DNA from: Archivesica marissinica
Lineage: Eukaryota; Mollusca; Bivalvia; Venerida; Vesicomyidae
DNA length: 64,000 nucleotides
Direction of reading: 5' to 3'
Assembly: GCA_014843695.1 (NCBI GenBank)
Contig: CM026400.1
Coordinates: 31,477,225-31,541,224 of the forward strand
A model generated the notes under the pieces. That model was not told the origin of the DNA. It searched no databases and saw only the letters and a list, made by a program, of their open reading frames with translations. Position numbers and translations under genes: made by a program. Positions 1 to 11,542 of this stretch are shown here, one piece after another; positions within the stretch are counted from its first letter, which is position 1; each line of letters opens with the position of its first letter.

Positions 1-109
1 AAGTCCCATCTGAAAGACTGTTAATTGTATTAGGGTCAGACGGGGGATCGAACCTGCGATCCCTGGATTACCAGTCCAGCGTGTTACCACTGGACTACAT
101 ATCCGTCTG
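1..109 (-). mobile_element. SINE-A fragment, antisense (cut by window edge)
   Basis: Antisense copy of the most abundant SINE here. Reverse-complemented it starts with a tRNA-Thr-like head (GACGGAT.TGTAGTCCAGTGG, anticodon loop CTGGTAA, GGT anticodon, B box GGTTCGATCCC), followed by the body CCTAATA..ATTAACAGTCTT. The rest lies outside the window. Confidence 0.8.
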
Positions 110-494
110 TGTATATACTAAACGTTGACGTTTTATATAGCGTGTTTCCATAAGTACACACTATCAACTACTAGTATTATATAACGTCTCTTATATAACG
201 CATTTATGCGGTGGCGACTTTAAATAAACTTATATAGTTAGTCGATGTATATTGACACCAAAACGAAACTGTGCACTTGCCATAGAGGTAAAATTAATAT
301 CCTTTTAGAAAACAATATAGGCATATTTGGTATCAAGGTGTGCACAATACTGTGTACATTGGTGCATTGTGTGAAGGATTAGTTTCTAAACTCGTGATAG
401 TAAAATCCACAATTCTAAAATATATAACGAAAATGTAACGCGCAATATAAACGTGCACAGTTGTTTTTATGGTGTCAGTATCACCTGCCCATGT

Positions 495-736
495 ACCCCG
501 TCTGACCCTAAAAAAATAACAGTCTTTCAGATGTAACTTTAAACCGAGGTATCGTGTCGGGGCTTTACACCGTGTACGTAAACGAACCAGAGGAGACTCT
601 GGAATGGGTCTCTGTCTGTATCATTGCACTATTCTCCAAAAATCTAAAATGACTAATCTCTTCAGGAGGCGTCGCTCATATGGGCAACCGGTAGCGACGA
701 TAAATAAACGTAAAACATACACACACACACACACAC
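495..736 (+). mobile_element. SINE-A copy lacking the tRNA head
   Basis: The body runs from CCGTCTGACCCTA to the family 3' end GGCAACCGGTAGCGACGATA and AATAAACGTAAA, then an (AC)n tail. The tRNA-like 5' part is missing. 110-494 shows nothing recognisable. Confidence 0.85.
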
Positions 737-1108
737 GGCCCTCACCACTGCAGTCTCGAATCCCACTTGGGGGTCGAATTATTTCAATTGAGGAAGCTAT
801 CCAGCTGGCGTGCGGTAGATCGGTGGTTCTACCCGGGTGCCAGTCCGTACCTGATATACCAGGTGTCTTCCTCCTCCTCTAGAGAGTCGCCATATGACTT
901 AAGCTGCTGTTGGTGCGACCTTAACCCCAAAAAACAAACACACTTTCCTAGAACAAAGCGTCGTCTCGGAGTACGATACTCATCATATTCAACGATGCTT
1001 GCATTTCCCAGCGACCTTAACCCCAAAACACAAACACACTTTCCTAGAACAAAGCGTCGTCTCGGAGTACGATACTCATCATATTCAACGATGCTTGCAT
1101 TTCCCAGT
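737..1108 (+). repeat. SINE-like family F copy with a 94-bp tandem duplication
   Basis: The family-F body (AGCTATCCAGCTGGCGTGCGG, GGTGGTTCTACCCGGGTGCC) runs to about 950. It is followed by two near-identical 94-bp units (about 919-1012 and 1013-1107) carrying ACACACTTTCCTAGAACAAAG. The second unit has no SINE-like content of its own. Confidence 0.7.
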
Positions 1109-1171
1109 AATCAATATAATTAGTTTGCACCAACTATATGCTGGGGAATATTCGAGGACAACATCAGCACA

Positions 1172-1449
1172 GACTGATCTGTAGTCCAGTTGTTAACACG
1201 TTGGACTGGTAATCCAGGGATCGCAGTTTGACCCTAATCAAATTAACAGTATTTCAGATGAGACTTTAAACCGAGGTTCCGTGTCGGTGCTTTACACCCT
1301 GCACGTTAAAGAACCAGAGGAGACTCTGGAATGGGTCTCTATCTGTATCATTGCATTATCTTCCAAAAATCTAAAATGACTAATCTCTTCAGGAGGCGTC
1401 GCTCATATGGGCAACTGGTAGCGACGATAAATAAACGTAAATACACACA
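1172..1449 (+). mobile_element. SINE-A, nearly full length
   Basis: Head GACTGATCTGTAGTCCAG (two changes from consensus), a deletion in the B-box region (GCAGTTTGACCC), then the complete body and 3' end with an ACACAC tail. Confidence 0.85.
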
Positions 1450-2754
1450 CGAAAAATCTAATGATCTGTTATGAGGGTTATTTTGGTAATAGATGGTTCC
1501 ACGAAGAGAAATAGTTCTCCTATGGTATTGTGCTATGTATAATTAAGTTAGCTTGCGCCAGACATGTCAACTATCCCAGAATATACAAGTACCTAAGCGG
1601 AAAACACGACATTCATAATACACGATATCTGATTGGTGCGACTATAAACGTAATAGTGTATTTGATTGGCTTGCATCTTGGCCACACCCTTAATTGGATA
1701 ATTTAATTTTAAACTTAAGTCTGCCCAAGTGTAAACTCCACAATGTGCACGTCGTGACATAGGCACAGCTCACAACAGGGATGTGGGTCAAGGACTTGGC
1801 TGATGCCAGCCTCGCTATCGGAACAGACGAAGTCACGTGACTCAGTATGAGTAGGTTAGGATCACATTAACTTCCCTACTTGACGAGACAACAATGCTCG
1901 GTGGGGTTAAGACGGCGGATAGCTGTTTTTAGCCCGATCCTCTATGGAGACGGCACGATGTGGTTTCTACCCTGGTCACGTAGCGACGAGGACCCCCAAC
2001 GAAGAAACCGGAATCGTTCTTGCTGCTGTGAGCTGACAAATGGTGGAGGTGTGACCTTAAAAGGGATCGTGTTCAGAGGAAGCAGCACCGACCCAGGACT
2101 TGTCACCCTGGACAGAGGAAGAAGGTGTTTTACTCCTGATTTCACCAGAAGCAACGTATATATGACTATAATATTCTTTACACATATGCAGTCGCACATA
2201 TGCCCGTATGCGGAGGCGACTTTAGAAATCCACCTTGTTGTTGATTAAGTCTGGGTTTTGCAACCTTGCCTACGCAATTTAAACCGATACATACAGTATC
2301 ATACGAAGTCATTATATTTCATTCATCTCAATTTCGACAAATACATTCACATCACGTCTTACATTGGTCACGAATCAAGTCACAAATATACTATTTTATA
2401 TTATTTAATCGATACTGTAGCGACATGATACACTTGTAGTCATACCCGAAGGCACTCTCAACAAGATGCCAACTACCGGAACATATATGCTTTAAAATGC
2501 AGCTTAAGTGCTTTCTGATCAACCACTTTAGCAGCCAATTGCCTGTGTATTATCAATTGTTTCTTAAGTTGCGGGGATGTGTTTTTTTTATATAGGAAAG
2601 GCTCGAGGACATCTGTCATTAAGCTCGGTCTCCGGGAATCCAAGCTCAAAGTAAAGCTGTCTCTGGTCCCTGGATGTTATAGCATGTCTAAAGGTGTAGA
2701 AATGCAGGAATAGGTTATATTAAATATAATATCGCATTAAAAGTGGTTTTCACA
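1450..2754. other. No recognised gene; GC-rich segment at 1870-2250
   Basis: Mostly AT-rich non-coding DNA. At 1870-2250 a GC-richer stretch is open in both directions for 85-122 codons. Its translations (poly-Arg, many Cys) resemble no protein I know, so it is probably an unclassified repeat. Confidence 0.5.
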
Positions 2755-3038
2755 GACGGATCTGTAGTCCAGTGGTAACACGCTGGACTGGTAATCCGGG
2801 GATCGCAGGTTCGATCCCCCGTCTGAACCTAATAAAATTAACAGTCTTTCAGATGGGACGTTAAACCAAGGTCTCGTGTCGGTGCTTTACACCGTGCACG
2901 TAATAGAACCAGAGGAGATTCTGGAATGGGTCTCTGTCTGTATCATTGCACTATTCTCCAAAAATCTAAAATGACTAGTCTCTTTATGAGGCGTCGCTCA
3001 TATGGGCAACCGGTAGCGACGATAAATAAACGTAAATC
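2755..3038 (+). mobile_element. SINE-A, full length (reference copy in this window)
   Basis: The complete tRNA-Thr(GGT)-like head spans 2755-2827, with A box TAGTCCAGTGG and B box GGTTCGATCCC. The body contains CAGATGGGACGTTAAACC and GGAGGCGTCGC-like segments. The end is GGTAGCGACGATAAATAAAC. About 284 bp, the usual size for a tRNA-derived SINE. Confidence 0.9.
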
Positions 3039-3123
3039 ACACTTTTGACATCTACTATATTTATGTGTTCGACAGACTGACTTCCTAAACAATATATACC
3101 GGCATGCACTGCACTGGTACGGC

Positions 3124-3125
<2 letters not shown>

Positions 3126-3154
<29 letters not shown>

Positions 3155-3290
3155 TAATAATAATAATAATAATAATAGTGAAGACTTTAGTTTACGAGAT
3201 AACTCAATTAGCAAAGGTTAATCTACCATGAGGCCCTCAACATATATACACATTAAATGCAATAAAAATATAGGTCTATAAGTGAAAACT
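3126..3290 (-). mobile_element. LINE 3' end, antisense, with (AAT)n tail
   Basis: An (AAT/AAC-type) trinucleotide run at 3126-3177 is followed by CATGAGGCCCTCAACATATA. This is the reverse complement of the 3' UTR of the LINE fragment at 21205-21536. A matching copy is at 12530-12665. Confidence 0.65.
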
Positions 3291-3369
3291 GCACATAATA
3301 CACACAACATTTAGGATACAGTTAATTTATGCATGTATGTTCTTAAGCTTCGTGTCAATAATTTATATA

Positions 3370-3558
3370 CAGTCTACATCCGTTATGTCGAATTCCGTCA
3401 GACTGAACAAAATACTTCGACATAACCGAAATTTGACTTCGATATAAACAGATCCAGTTATATGTAAAATGATAGGTGTCTGAAACGGGACTTTGATCCG
3501 AATTCGAGATAACCGGGGAATTCGACATAACCGACTTTGACATAACGGATGTAGACTG
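3370..3558. mobile_element. MITE with CAGTCTACATCC inverted ends, copy 1
   Basis: 189 bp, starting CAGTCTACATCCGTTATGTC and ending as its inverse, flanked by TA on both sides. TTCGACATAACCG-type subterminal repeats recur inside. The TA target and CAGT ends suggest a non-autonomous Tc1/mariner or pogo-like element. Confidence 0.8.
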
Positions 3559-4039
3559 TAGTCTGCTAAAGAACAGTGTGAGACAACAATGTATTATAAT
3601 AAATGCAAAATAATTTCAACACATGAAATCAATTAGAACAAAATAATAATGGCGTTTATCAGAACCATCGTTAATCGTGCCAAATCTGAAAGACGATATG
3701 TCACTTCAAAATATATATAACTACAGATACTCTATGATGCTAAACAATCAATGAGCGGACGTGTATCCTTGCTGTACGCCTAATGACCTGTATATTATAC
3801 AGGTTAAAAACAATCCGCTCTCCGACTGTTGTACGGCAATCAGACCCTGTCATTACAATCAGACTGGACGATCGAAAGTTGACAAATGATCCGTAATCCG
3901 ACTAATTGGTGCGCGTCATGTGATCAGACCGAACAAATGAAGCTTAGCATTATCTATATGGTGTTATTGATTTGTGAGTGGGGATTCCGTCCGTTGCCGA
4001 GTTGTTCCGATCGTTGACTATCGTTGGTATCGAATTCTG
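3559..4039. other. No recognised feature
   Basis: AT-rich sequence without an open frame of note or a repeat that I could match elsewhere in the window. Confidence 0.5.
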
Positions 4040-4170
4040 TCGTGCAGTGGTTCTACCCGAGTGTCCGTCCGCGCCTGCCTAGGACACCCGGGGTCTTCCT
4101 CCCCCAATAAGAGATGGAGAGTCGCCGTGTGATCTAAGGTGTTGGTGCGACGTTAAACCCCAACAATAAA
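4040..4170 (+). repeat. Family-F fragment
   Basis: Contains GTGGTTCTACCCGAGTG, the GGTCTTCCTCC segment and a (T)TAAACCCCAA.AA end, as in the copy at 737-950. 5' truncated. Confidence 0.65.
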
Positions 4171-4283
4171 CAAATACATCTTGACGTGTGTATTGCTGTG
4201 GATTCCGTTTAGTTAGAAAAACATGACGATGCCAGTACCTCTTCGTCCAGTACATAAAGCTGTAAAGTACTTTTTCCACATAA

Positions 4284-4765
4284 AAGCGCCTCCATGCGTC
4301 ATTATCCATTTCCTCCTTATGGAAGCACCAGTGATGGTCAAGGGTTCGAGCCCCGCTCAGGTCGTGTCTCATTTATATGAAACAGGTCTTACGGAGGTTG
4401 GTGCACCCAAGTACTGGTTAACCGCTGGTGCCTGCCCAGGAAAGGTGTTGTTAGGTAAACTGCCCGCCGGCGATATAGCCCAAATTGGTGCTGATGCAGG
4501 CGTAAAACCCGAACTAACAAACAAACAAACCTATGGAAGCGCTTCCACGCGCCATTATCCATTTCCTCCACTATGGAAGCGTCTCCACACGCAATTATCC
4601 ATTTCCTCCACTATGGAAGCGCTTCCACGCGCCATTATCCATTTCCTCCACTATGGACGTGCATCCATGTGCAACTATCCATTTCCTCCACTATGGAAGC
4701 GTCTCCACACGCAATTATCCATTTCCTCCACTATGGAAGCGCCTCCAGACGCCATTATTCATCCC
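4284..4765 (+). repeat. 40-bp tandem repeat split by a SINE-E fragment
   Basis: Units of 40 bp (ATTATCCATTTCCTCCACTA plus TGGAAGCGTCTCCACACGC) repeat about six times at 4531-4765. A single unit also lies at 4284-4325, left of the SINE-E fragment at 4326-4530, so the SINE appears to have inserted into the array. The open frames here are a by-product of the repeat. Confidence 0.8.
4326..4530 (+). mobile_element. SINE-E fragment
   Basis: Carries the B box GGTTCGAGCCCCGCTCA and the family-E body (GTACTGGTTAACCGCTGG, CTGCCCGCCGGCGATATAGC), ending GCGTAAAACCCGAA. The 5' half of the tRNA-like head is missing. Confidence 0.75.
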
Positions 4766-5547
4766 CATCCCTCGTAGAAACGCCTCTTAACGTAACTACC
4801 AATATCACATGCATGGACACATTAATTAATAGTCAGAAACAAACAGGAAACTTAATAAGCGGATTGAACCCAAAGAATACCGATGTGATGTTTAGTTTAA
4901 TCATATTTAATTCCTGGATTCAGTTACCATATATATAATACAAGCAATACAAGACCATTTCAAGAGGTGATGTACATACCCATGGGTTGATTAAGGTTAG
5001 TAAATTGGGTGAATATGGAGAGCCTGTTGTATATAGGCTTCGATCTGTATGGTGTGGTTGTGAATGTTGGGGTTGCGGCCGTTGGGATATGGATAGCTAT
5101 ATGACGTTAGCAACAAGCACATACGGGCTACAAGACCATACCAAGAAAGGAACGTGTCGGTTTCACACCAAAGCTTATATCTGTTACAAAAAGTTCAAAA
5201 ATAAAATAACTTAATAATCAAATAATTCTACAATAGTGCACAAAGAGAAATTAAAACCGTCTGCATGTAATATTTATTGATATGTGATGTGCACAATTAT
5301 CCTAAGATGAGATTCACTCTGTCAAAATTGTGTCCCGATGCATACAAGCGCATGATGTAGGTTTACATATTGATCGCTTATACTACATGCATCGTTAGGG
5401 ATTTAGAATAATGTTTGAAGTTTATATAAAGGTGTGCCCAGCCGAATGTACTGTAAGCGAGTGATTGACGTCGCGTATCCGGTGAGGTTTGCCCCCGCCA
5501 CGAATCATTCCCGTCATAAAAGTATGGGCGTTTTTAGTTAGTATAGG
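4766..5547. other. No recognised feature
   Basis: AT-rich non-coding sequence. A 75-codon frame at 4987-5214 has no recognisable domain. Confidence 0.45.
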
Positions 5548-5806
5548 GTAATCGAGGGATCGCAGTTTCGATCGTCCGTCTGACCCTAATAAAATTAACA
5601 GTCTTTCAGATGGAACTTTAAACCGAGGTCTCGTGTCGGTGCTTTACACCGTGCACGTAAAAGAACCAGAGGAGACTCTCGAATGGGTCTCTGTCTGTAT
5701 CATTGCACTATCCTCCAGAACTCTAAAATGACTAATCTCTTCAGGAGGCGTCGCTCATATGGGCAACCGGTAGCGACGATAAATAAACGTAAAACACACA
5801 CACACA
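5548..5806 (+). mobile_element. SINE-A, 5' truncated
   Basis: Starts within the tRNA-like anticodon arm (TAATCGAGGGATCGCAG), keeps the B box and whole body, and ends with GTAAAACACACACACAC. Confidence 0.85.
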
Positions 5807-6404
5807 TGTTCAGTCTAGTGTCTAGAATAACACTGTGTGCGCTCAAATTCACGATTAGCATCCTCAGCATTTATTTACAAATAAAAACACGATTTGCTGA
5901 CATGTAACAAATGAGCACCATGCACCCTTAACGGTTAACTGGTCGCTCCAAGCCATTTTGAGGACATTAATTTCCATCCTCATTACGGCGTTGCATTCAA
6001 CCTTCAATGGTGGACAGCCTTCTTATGTTTGTCCGCAGGGTAGCCACGCTAGTCATACGAGTCAGGCCATTTGTTATATGTTGGGCGTAACCTTGGAAAC
6101 ATTGACTATGTTTCTGTCTACGCAGCTTTGTTATCTCCTGTCGCGTGGTGTGATGATATGTAAGGCTGATATCAGTCCACATGCACGCATGTCCGTCCGT
6201 CTTAAATGACTTGGCACACATATTGACCATATCCAGACCATATGCAGAACGCAGGTTTCAGCCAAGTCGGTTTTATGTCAAGGTGACACTTAAATAAGTA
6301 GGATTTAGCTAGCTAACTTTGTGCAAGCTTCATAACTCTTGACCCGCCAGAGGAATTTTTATATGACGTTGCACGAATGCTAACAATATTGAGACGATGC
6401 GCAG

Positions 6405-6696
6405 AGTGTGTTTTACGTTTATTTATCGTCGCTACCGGTTGCCCATATGAGCTACGCCTCCTGCATAGATTAGTCATTTTAGATTTTTGACGGCTAGTGC
6501 AATGACACAGACAGAGACCCATTCCAGAATCTCCTCTGGTTCTTTTACGTGCAGGATGCAAAGCACCGACACGAGACCTTGGTTTGAAGTCCCATCTGAA
6601 AGACTTTTAATTTTATTAGAGTCAGACGGGGGATCGTACCTGTGATCCAAGGATTACAAGTCCAGCGTGTCACCACTGGACTGCACACCCGTCTGT
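6405..6696 (-). mobile_element. SINE-A, full length, antisense
   Basis: Reads TTTTACGTTTATTTATCGTC at the left and ends with the inverse of the tRNA-Thr-like head (ACCACTGGACTGCA..CCGTC). 5807-6404 on its left has no recognised feature. Confidence 0.88.
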
Positions 6697-7093
6697 GGAG
6701 GTGCAGAGGGATTGGCTCGAGGTTATAAAACTGTTTTCCAATCTGAAAATTAGTCTGACGCATCTGATTGGTTCAGATGAAAGTAATTTAAATTTCCGAT
6801 ATTTTCGGAAAAAAATCAATAACTCCAATGGAGCTGGAATAGTTTATATTCCCCAATCCAGATTCCAGCTATACTATGTCGGTCCGAGTACAAGGTCAAA
6901 ATAGGAACATAGTTCTGTGCCAGCTTGTTCTATTCTGTTTGCATAAGCAAATCTTATCGTATGATTATAGTATTATGAGGGTTAACAGGCGCTGTATAGA
7001 TTGTGTTAGATCATGGCTTAGACGCCAAGGTTTTACAATTACTAGCGTAGTGCCAATAATTCCCGGGAAATTAGATTTATATTGGACGGTGAT

Positions 7094-7261
7094 ATACACA
7101 ACGACACACTCGTAGCTATACACAACGACACACTCGTAGCTATACACAACGACACACTCGTAGCTATACACAACGACATACTCGTAGCTATACACAACGA
7201 CACACTCGTAGCTATACACAACGACACACTCGTAGCTATGCACAACGACACACTCGTAGCT
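7094..7261 (+). repeat. 24-bp minisatellite, 7 copies
   Basis: Seven units of ACACAACGACACACTCGTAG plus CTAT. Because 24 is a multiple of three, open frames appear on both strands; I do not regard them as genes. It is followed at 7278-7340 by a segment (GGGCTGTAAATAATGTT) that recurs at about 36529 and, inverted, at about 32700. Confidence 0.9.
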
Positions 7262-7539
7262 ATTCCCCTATCACCGGGGAGGGCTGTAAATAATGTTGTT
7301 ATAACTTGTAGCCCAACCCATTTGCTTTTTTCCCTCGACAAAAACAAATGTATCGTATACTACAATCATATAATTACATATTAATCTCTGATTTGTTCTT
7401 AGTATTGTATGTATATATGTAATGTATTGTATGAAAAAATGCAATACAATATTATTTTTTTAAAAATCAACTTGTTTCAATGTGTCCGCTTTTTATTACT
7501 CTCTGGTAATAGAAGTCTTGCCCAAGCACTACTAGACAT

Positions 7540-7805
7540 CAGCTATGTTAATTGTCAAACATTACACCGTGCACGTAAAAGAACCAGAGGCGACTATGGA
7601 ACGGGTCTCTGTCTGTATCATTGGACTATCAGCTATGTTATTTGTCAAACATTGCATCGTGCACGTAAAAGAACCAGAGGCGACGATGGAATGAGTCTCT
7701 GTCTGTATCATTGCACTATCTTCCAAACATCTAAGATGACCAATCTCTTCAGGAGGGGTCGCTCATATGGGCAACCGGTAGCGACGATAAATAAACGTAA
7801 GACAC
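7540..7805 (+). mobile_element. SINE-A 3' part with an internal 87-bp duplication
   Basis: The segment ATCAGCTATGTTA..TGTCAAACATTACACCGTGC occurs twice (about 7540 and 7627), each with the SINE-A GTAAAAGAACCAGAGG motif. The normal SINE-A 3' end follows, to about 7805. Confidence 0.8.
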
Positions 7806-8227
7806 ATAACTGTTGTTTATTCAGTTTGTTTCACGTAAAGTGTTTTACTAAGAAAACCTTTCCCTTTTATAATGACGTGTTTAGAAGCTACAACTCATCC
7901 GTCGTCACTTATAACACGGGATTATTCATCGTTTCCAAACATTCCTGTCCTAAGGGGATCAGTATTGCCTTCAGCTAGATTTCAATAATCGCTCTCATAA
8001 ATTTTAATTCCACTTTCACGACTTGAATTCCATTCATTCCACTATCCATTATTTTTGTTCACATAGTTTCATTGACTCATTCGGAATTCAGGAATGTGCA
8101 CACTACGGTACAAAACCTTAGCAGCATATACAGATACCATCCCCGCTGTCTATAATACGAATACATAGCAGTAATTCTTATCACATAAATCCACATTCGT
8201 CCAGAAATATACAAACATTTTGAAGTC

Positions 8228-8484
8228 CGCCTCCGTGGTCGAGTGGTTAAGGTCGCTGACTTGTATACCACTGTAACCTATCATCACTGATGGTCACGGG
8301 TTCGAGCCCCGCTCAGAACGTGTCTCATTTATATGAAAAAGTTGGCAGTTTCTTACGGAGGTTGGTGCACCCAAGTACTGGTTAACCGCTGGAGCCTGCC
8401 CAGGAAAGGTGTTGTTAGGTAAACTGCCCGCCGGCGATATAGCCGAAAATGGTGCTGATGCAGGCGTAAAACCCGAAATATAAC
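8228..8484 (+). mobile_element. SINE-E, near full length
   Basis: The head has A box TGGTCGAGTGGTTAAGG and B box GGGTTCGAGCCCC, similar to a Ser/Leu-type tRNA with a long variable arm. The body includes GTTGGTGCACCCAAGTACTG and CTGCCCGCCGGCGATATAGC and ends CGTAAAACCCGAAATATAAC. Confidence 0.85.
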
Positions 8485-8545
8485 ATAACAAATATTTTGA
8501 AAGTGTCAGTATAGGAGAATGGCGATGTTTAATTACTTTGGAACT

Positions 8546-8797
8546 GTGGAAGTCGTGATAGCGCAGTGGAAGTCGTGATAGCCCAGTGGATGCGCGTTCG
8601 CTTCAGGTGCGAAAGGTCCGGAGTGCGAGCCCCACTGGAGCCGTTACGAGTGTGCCCTTAGGCAAGGCATTTAAATTCCACGTTGCCTCTTCTCTCTCCC
8701 TCGTGGCGATGGATTCCATCAGGAATGAGGTCTCGAGAGTAATTTATATAAGTTGAAATAACTTGTTTCGTAATCGAGCTAAAATAAATTTGTATAA
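8546..8797 (+). mobile_element. SINE-B with duplicated head start
   Basis: The tRNA-Leu-like head (TAGCGCAGTGG, anticodon loop TTCAGGT, B box GAGTGCGAGCCCC) has its first 24 bases duplicated. The body runs GTGTGCCCTTAGGCAAGGCA, ATGGATTCCATCAGGAATGA, and ends CGAGCTAAAATAAATTTGTA. Confidence 0.88.
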
Positions 8798-9120
8798 AAA
8801 AACTAATTACTGTGGTTACATACTTTCGCGAAGAAGTATACACATACGTTCGGCTTGCATCTATCACCACGGTGATGTGTGAGTTGTGTCAAACGTCCTG
8901 AACATTCATTTATCTATAGCTAGTACGGTCGTGACGCCCCTCCATGACGAGCCTTCTTCGTAGAAACACAAGATGTGTTACCCGCCTTTTATTACTCTCC
9001 TTATTCAAATTAGATATTGTGATTCACAGTTTATTGCAGTTAGTGTAGTTATTGTTGTTTTATAGGTACTAAGCTGTCGCATCCCTAAATATACCTTGTA
9101 TTTAGATAGTAAATTCATCG

Positions 9121-9300
9121 TCTCCCTGACCTTGTGGTTAAGGCGTCCGTACACGGAGATAGAGGTCGAGAGGTCGAATCTCGTAATGGGTTTATTAATA
9201 TATGCCAGGTTTGTGAGCTGCCAACTAGTTCTTTGTTTTTAAACTTTATTTATTTTACAACGATTGCGAAGCAAGTTTTAGCAACTTATATTAATCAGTT
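9121..9300. repeat. tRNA-like fragment and antisense SINE-C tail
   Basis: 9121-9190 is a degenerate tRNA-like head (TTGTGGTTAAGGCGTCC, GGTCGAATCTCG). 9238-9297 is the inverse of the SINE-C 3' end (ACGATTGCGAAGCAAG). Both are fragments. Confidence 0.55.
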
Positions 9301-9326
9301 AATTAGTTGAATAATTGCTACCGATT

Positions 9327-9400
9327 AAGTATAGGACATAGGCCGAAAACGATCCAATATGTAAAATATTTGACTGTGTGAGACTATTCTTTTCAAGAGG
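9327..9400 (-). repeat. Antisense fragment of the repeat at the right window end
   Basis: Contains CCGAAAACGATCCAATATGT followed by AAAATATTTGACTGTGTGAG, the inverse of the unit found at 61540-61590 and in tandem at 63825-64000. Confidence 0.65.
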
Positions 9401-9558
9401 CGTCCCTCATATGGGCAACCGGTAGCGACGATAAATAAACGTAAAACCGGTAGCGACGATAAATAAACGTAAAACCGGTAGCGACGATAAATAAACGTAA
9501 AACCGGTAGCGACGATAAATAAACGTAAAACCGGTAGCGACGATAAATAAACGTAAAC
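9401..9558 (+). repeat. SINE-A 3' end expanded into a 28-bp tandem repeat
   Basis: After GGGCAACCGG, the SINE-A 3' terminal segment GTAGCGACGATAAATAAACG plus TAAAACCG repeats five times. The array is made entirely of the last 28 bases of a SINE. Confidence 0.9.
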
Positions 9559-9586
9559 CACCACTTGTAATGAACAGCTGTTATAG

Positions 9587-10888
9587 GTGTACAATTCCTT
9601 ATTTAGAGACAAGTGTACAATTCCTTATTTAGAGACAATTGTACAAGTCCTTATTTAGAGACAATTGTACAAGTCCTTATTTAGAGACAAGTGTACAATT
9701 CCTTATTTAGAGACAATTGTACAAGTCCTTATTTAGAGACAATTGTACAATTCCTTATTTAGAGACAAGTGTACAATTCCTTATTTAGAGACAATTGTAC
9801 AAGTCCTTATTTAGAACCAATTGTACAAGTACTTATTTAGAGACAAGTGTACAATTCCTTATTTAGAAGCAATTGTACAATTCCTTATTTAGAGACAATT
9901 GTACAATTCCTTATTTAGAGACAATTGTACAATTCCTTATTTAGAACCAATTGTACAATTCCTTATTTAGAGACAAGTGTACAATTCCTTATTTAGAGAC
10001 AAGTGTACAATTCCTTATTTAGAGACAATTGTACAATTCCTTATTTAGAGACAATTGTACAATTCCTTATTTAGAGACAATTGTACAATTCCTTATTTAG
10101 AGACAATTGTACAATTCCTTATTTAGAGACAAGTGTACAATTCCTTATTTAGAGACAATTGTACAATTCCTTATTTAGAGACAATTGTACAAGTCCTTAT
10201 TTAGAGACAATTGTACAATTCCTTATTTAGAGACAAGTGTACAATTCCTTATTTAGAACCAATTGTACAAGTACTTATTTAGAAACAATTGTACAAGTCC
10301 TTTTTTAGAAACAATTGTACAATTCCTTATTTAGAGACAATTGTACAATTCCTTATTTAGAGACAAGTGTACTATTCCTTATTTAGAGACAAGTGTACAA
10401 TTCCTTATTTAGAGACAATTGTACAATTCCTTATTTAGAGACAAGTGTACTATTCCTTATTTAGAGACAATTGTACAATTCCTTATTTAGAGACAATTGT
10501 ACAATTCCTTATTTAGAGACAAGTGTACAATTCCTTATTTAGAGACAATTGTACAATTCCTTATTTAGAGACAATTGTACAAGTCCTTATTTAGAACCAA
10601 TTGTACAATTCCTTATTTAGAACCAATTGTACAATTCCTTATTTAGAACCAATTGTACAATTCCTTATTTAGAACCAATTGTACAATTCCTTATTTAGAA
10701 CCAATTGTACAATTCCTTATTTAGAACCAATTGTACAAGTCCTTATTTAGAGACAATTGTACAAGTCCTTATTTAGAGACAATTGTACAAGTCCTTATTT
10801 AGAGACAAGTGTACAATTCCTTATTTAGAGACAAGTGTACAATTCCTTATTTAGAGACAATTATTGTACAATTCCTTATTTAGAGACA
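9587..10888 (+). repeat. 26-bp minisatellite, about 50 copies
   Basis: Unit ACAATTGTACAATTCCTTAT plus TTAGAG. Each unit contains the palindromes CAATTG or TTGTACAA. Variants (ACAAGTGTAC, ACCAATTGTAC, CAAGTCC) recur in runs; six or more consecutive ACCAATTGTAC units lie at about 10585-10735, which suggests local homogenisation. Confidence 0.95.
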
Positions 10889-11542
10889 CTGCACATGTAC
10901 ACTTCGCATTGGCCTCATTCATTGCACGTTTTATTTCAAATGAGCTTCATCGTGAAATTTCGGTTTATTCAGGAACAATTTAATTCCAGGAATATTCGGA
11001 ATATGTTTTCCATAGCATTTGCTTACTAATCAATAACATGACCTAGTGTGTGTGTTCTTAACATAATTCAGATTAGGACCTTATGACGTCATTGTTTTAG
11101 AAGTGCCTGTACATTAGTCAGGGCACACTCGTTATATGATGCAAATTATCATATCATCTTGTCATTTCATAAACCCAATATCCGCAGACGACATTCCATA
11201 AACCGTACACATATCCTACAGAACAGCAGCGCCAGGAATATTACATGTATCAGAAATTTGCAAGTCAGCGATTTTATTTCTGTTGGAAAGTTTCCAATAT
11301 ATACTTGACGAGAACGGAGTGCTTACGTTTCAGTTTATAAGTAGCTTATACATGCTTGGGTTTCATAACATCGGTCTCTTGACTGGTACCATGTTCATTC
11401 TGATACATATGATTCAAGCGTTAAGTAGAACCATTCTGAGATAGGTCTAATTCCATACCGCAATATCGTTGCCGTCTGGACTGTCGCCATATACAGGATA
11501 CGTAATACGGGCACCTTACAAGAAATCATGGTAATAATATGT
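10889..11542. other. No recognised feature
   Basis: AT-rich non-coding DNA between two minisatellites. Confidence 0.5.

Noticed and set aside
1880..2248. 122-codon open frame as a gene
   Set aside because: Opposite strand is equally open, translation is Arg/Cys-rich with no recognised motif, and it is surrounded by repeats; probably an unclassified repeat.
2755..2827. tRNA-Thr(GGT) gene
   Set aside because: It has A and B boxes and a cloverleaf-like form, but it continues into the SINE-A body, and many copies with the same body exist in the window. It is a SINE head, not a free tRNA gene. The same applies to the Leu-, Glu-, Pro- and Ser-like heads.
2984..3214. Poly-leucine frame resembling a signal peptide
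   Set aside because: Created by the (AAT)n run read antisense.
6965..7384. Repeat proteins on both strands
   Set aside because: Products of the 24-bp minisatellite.
9587..10888. CRISPR array
   Set aside because: Units are contiguous 26-bp tandem repeats without unique spacers, in eukaryotic DNA.
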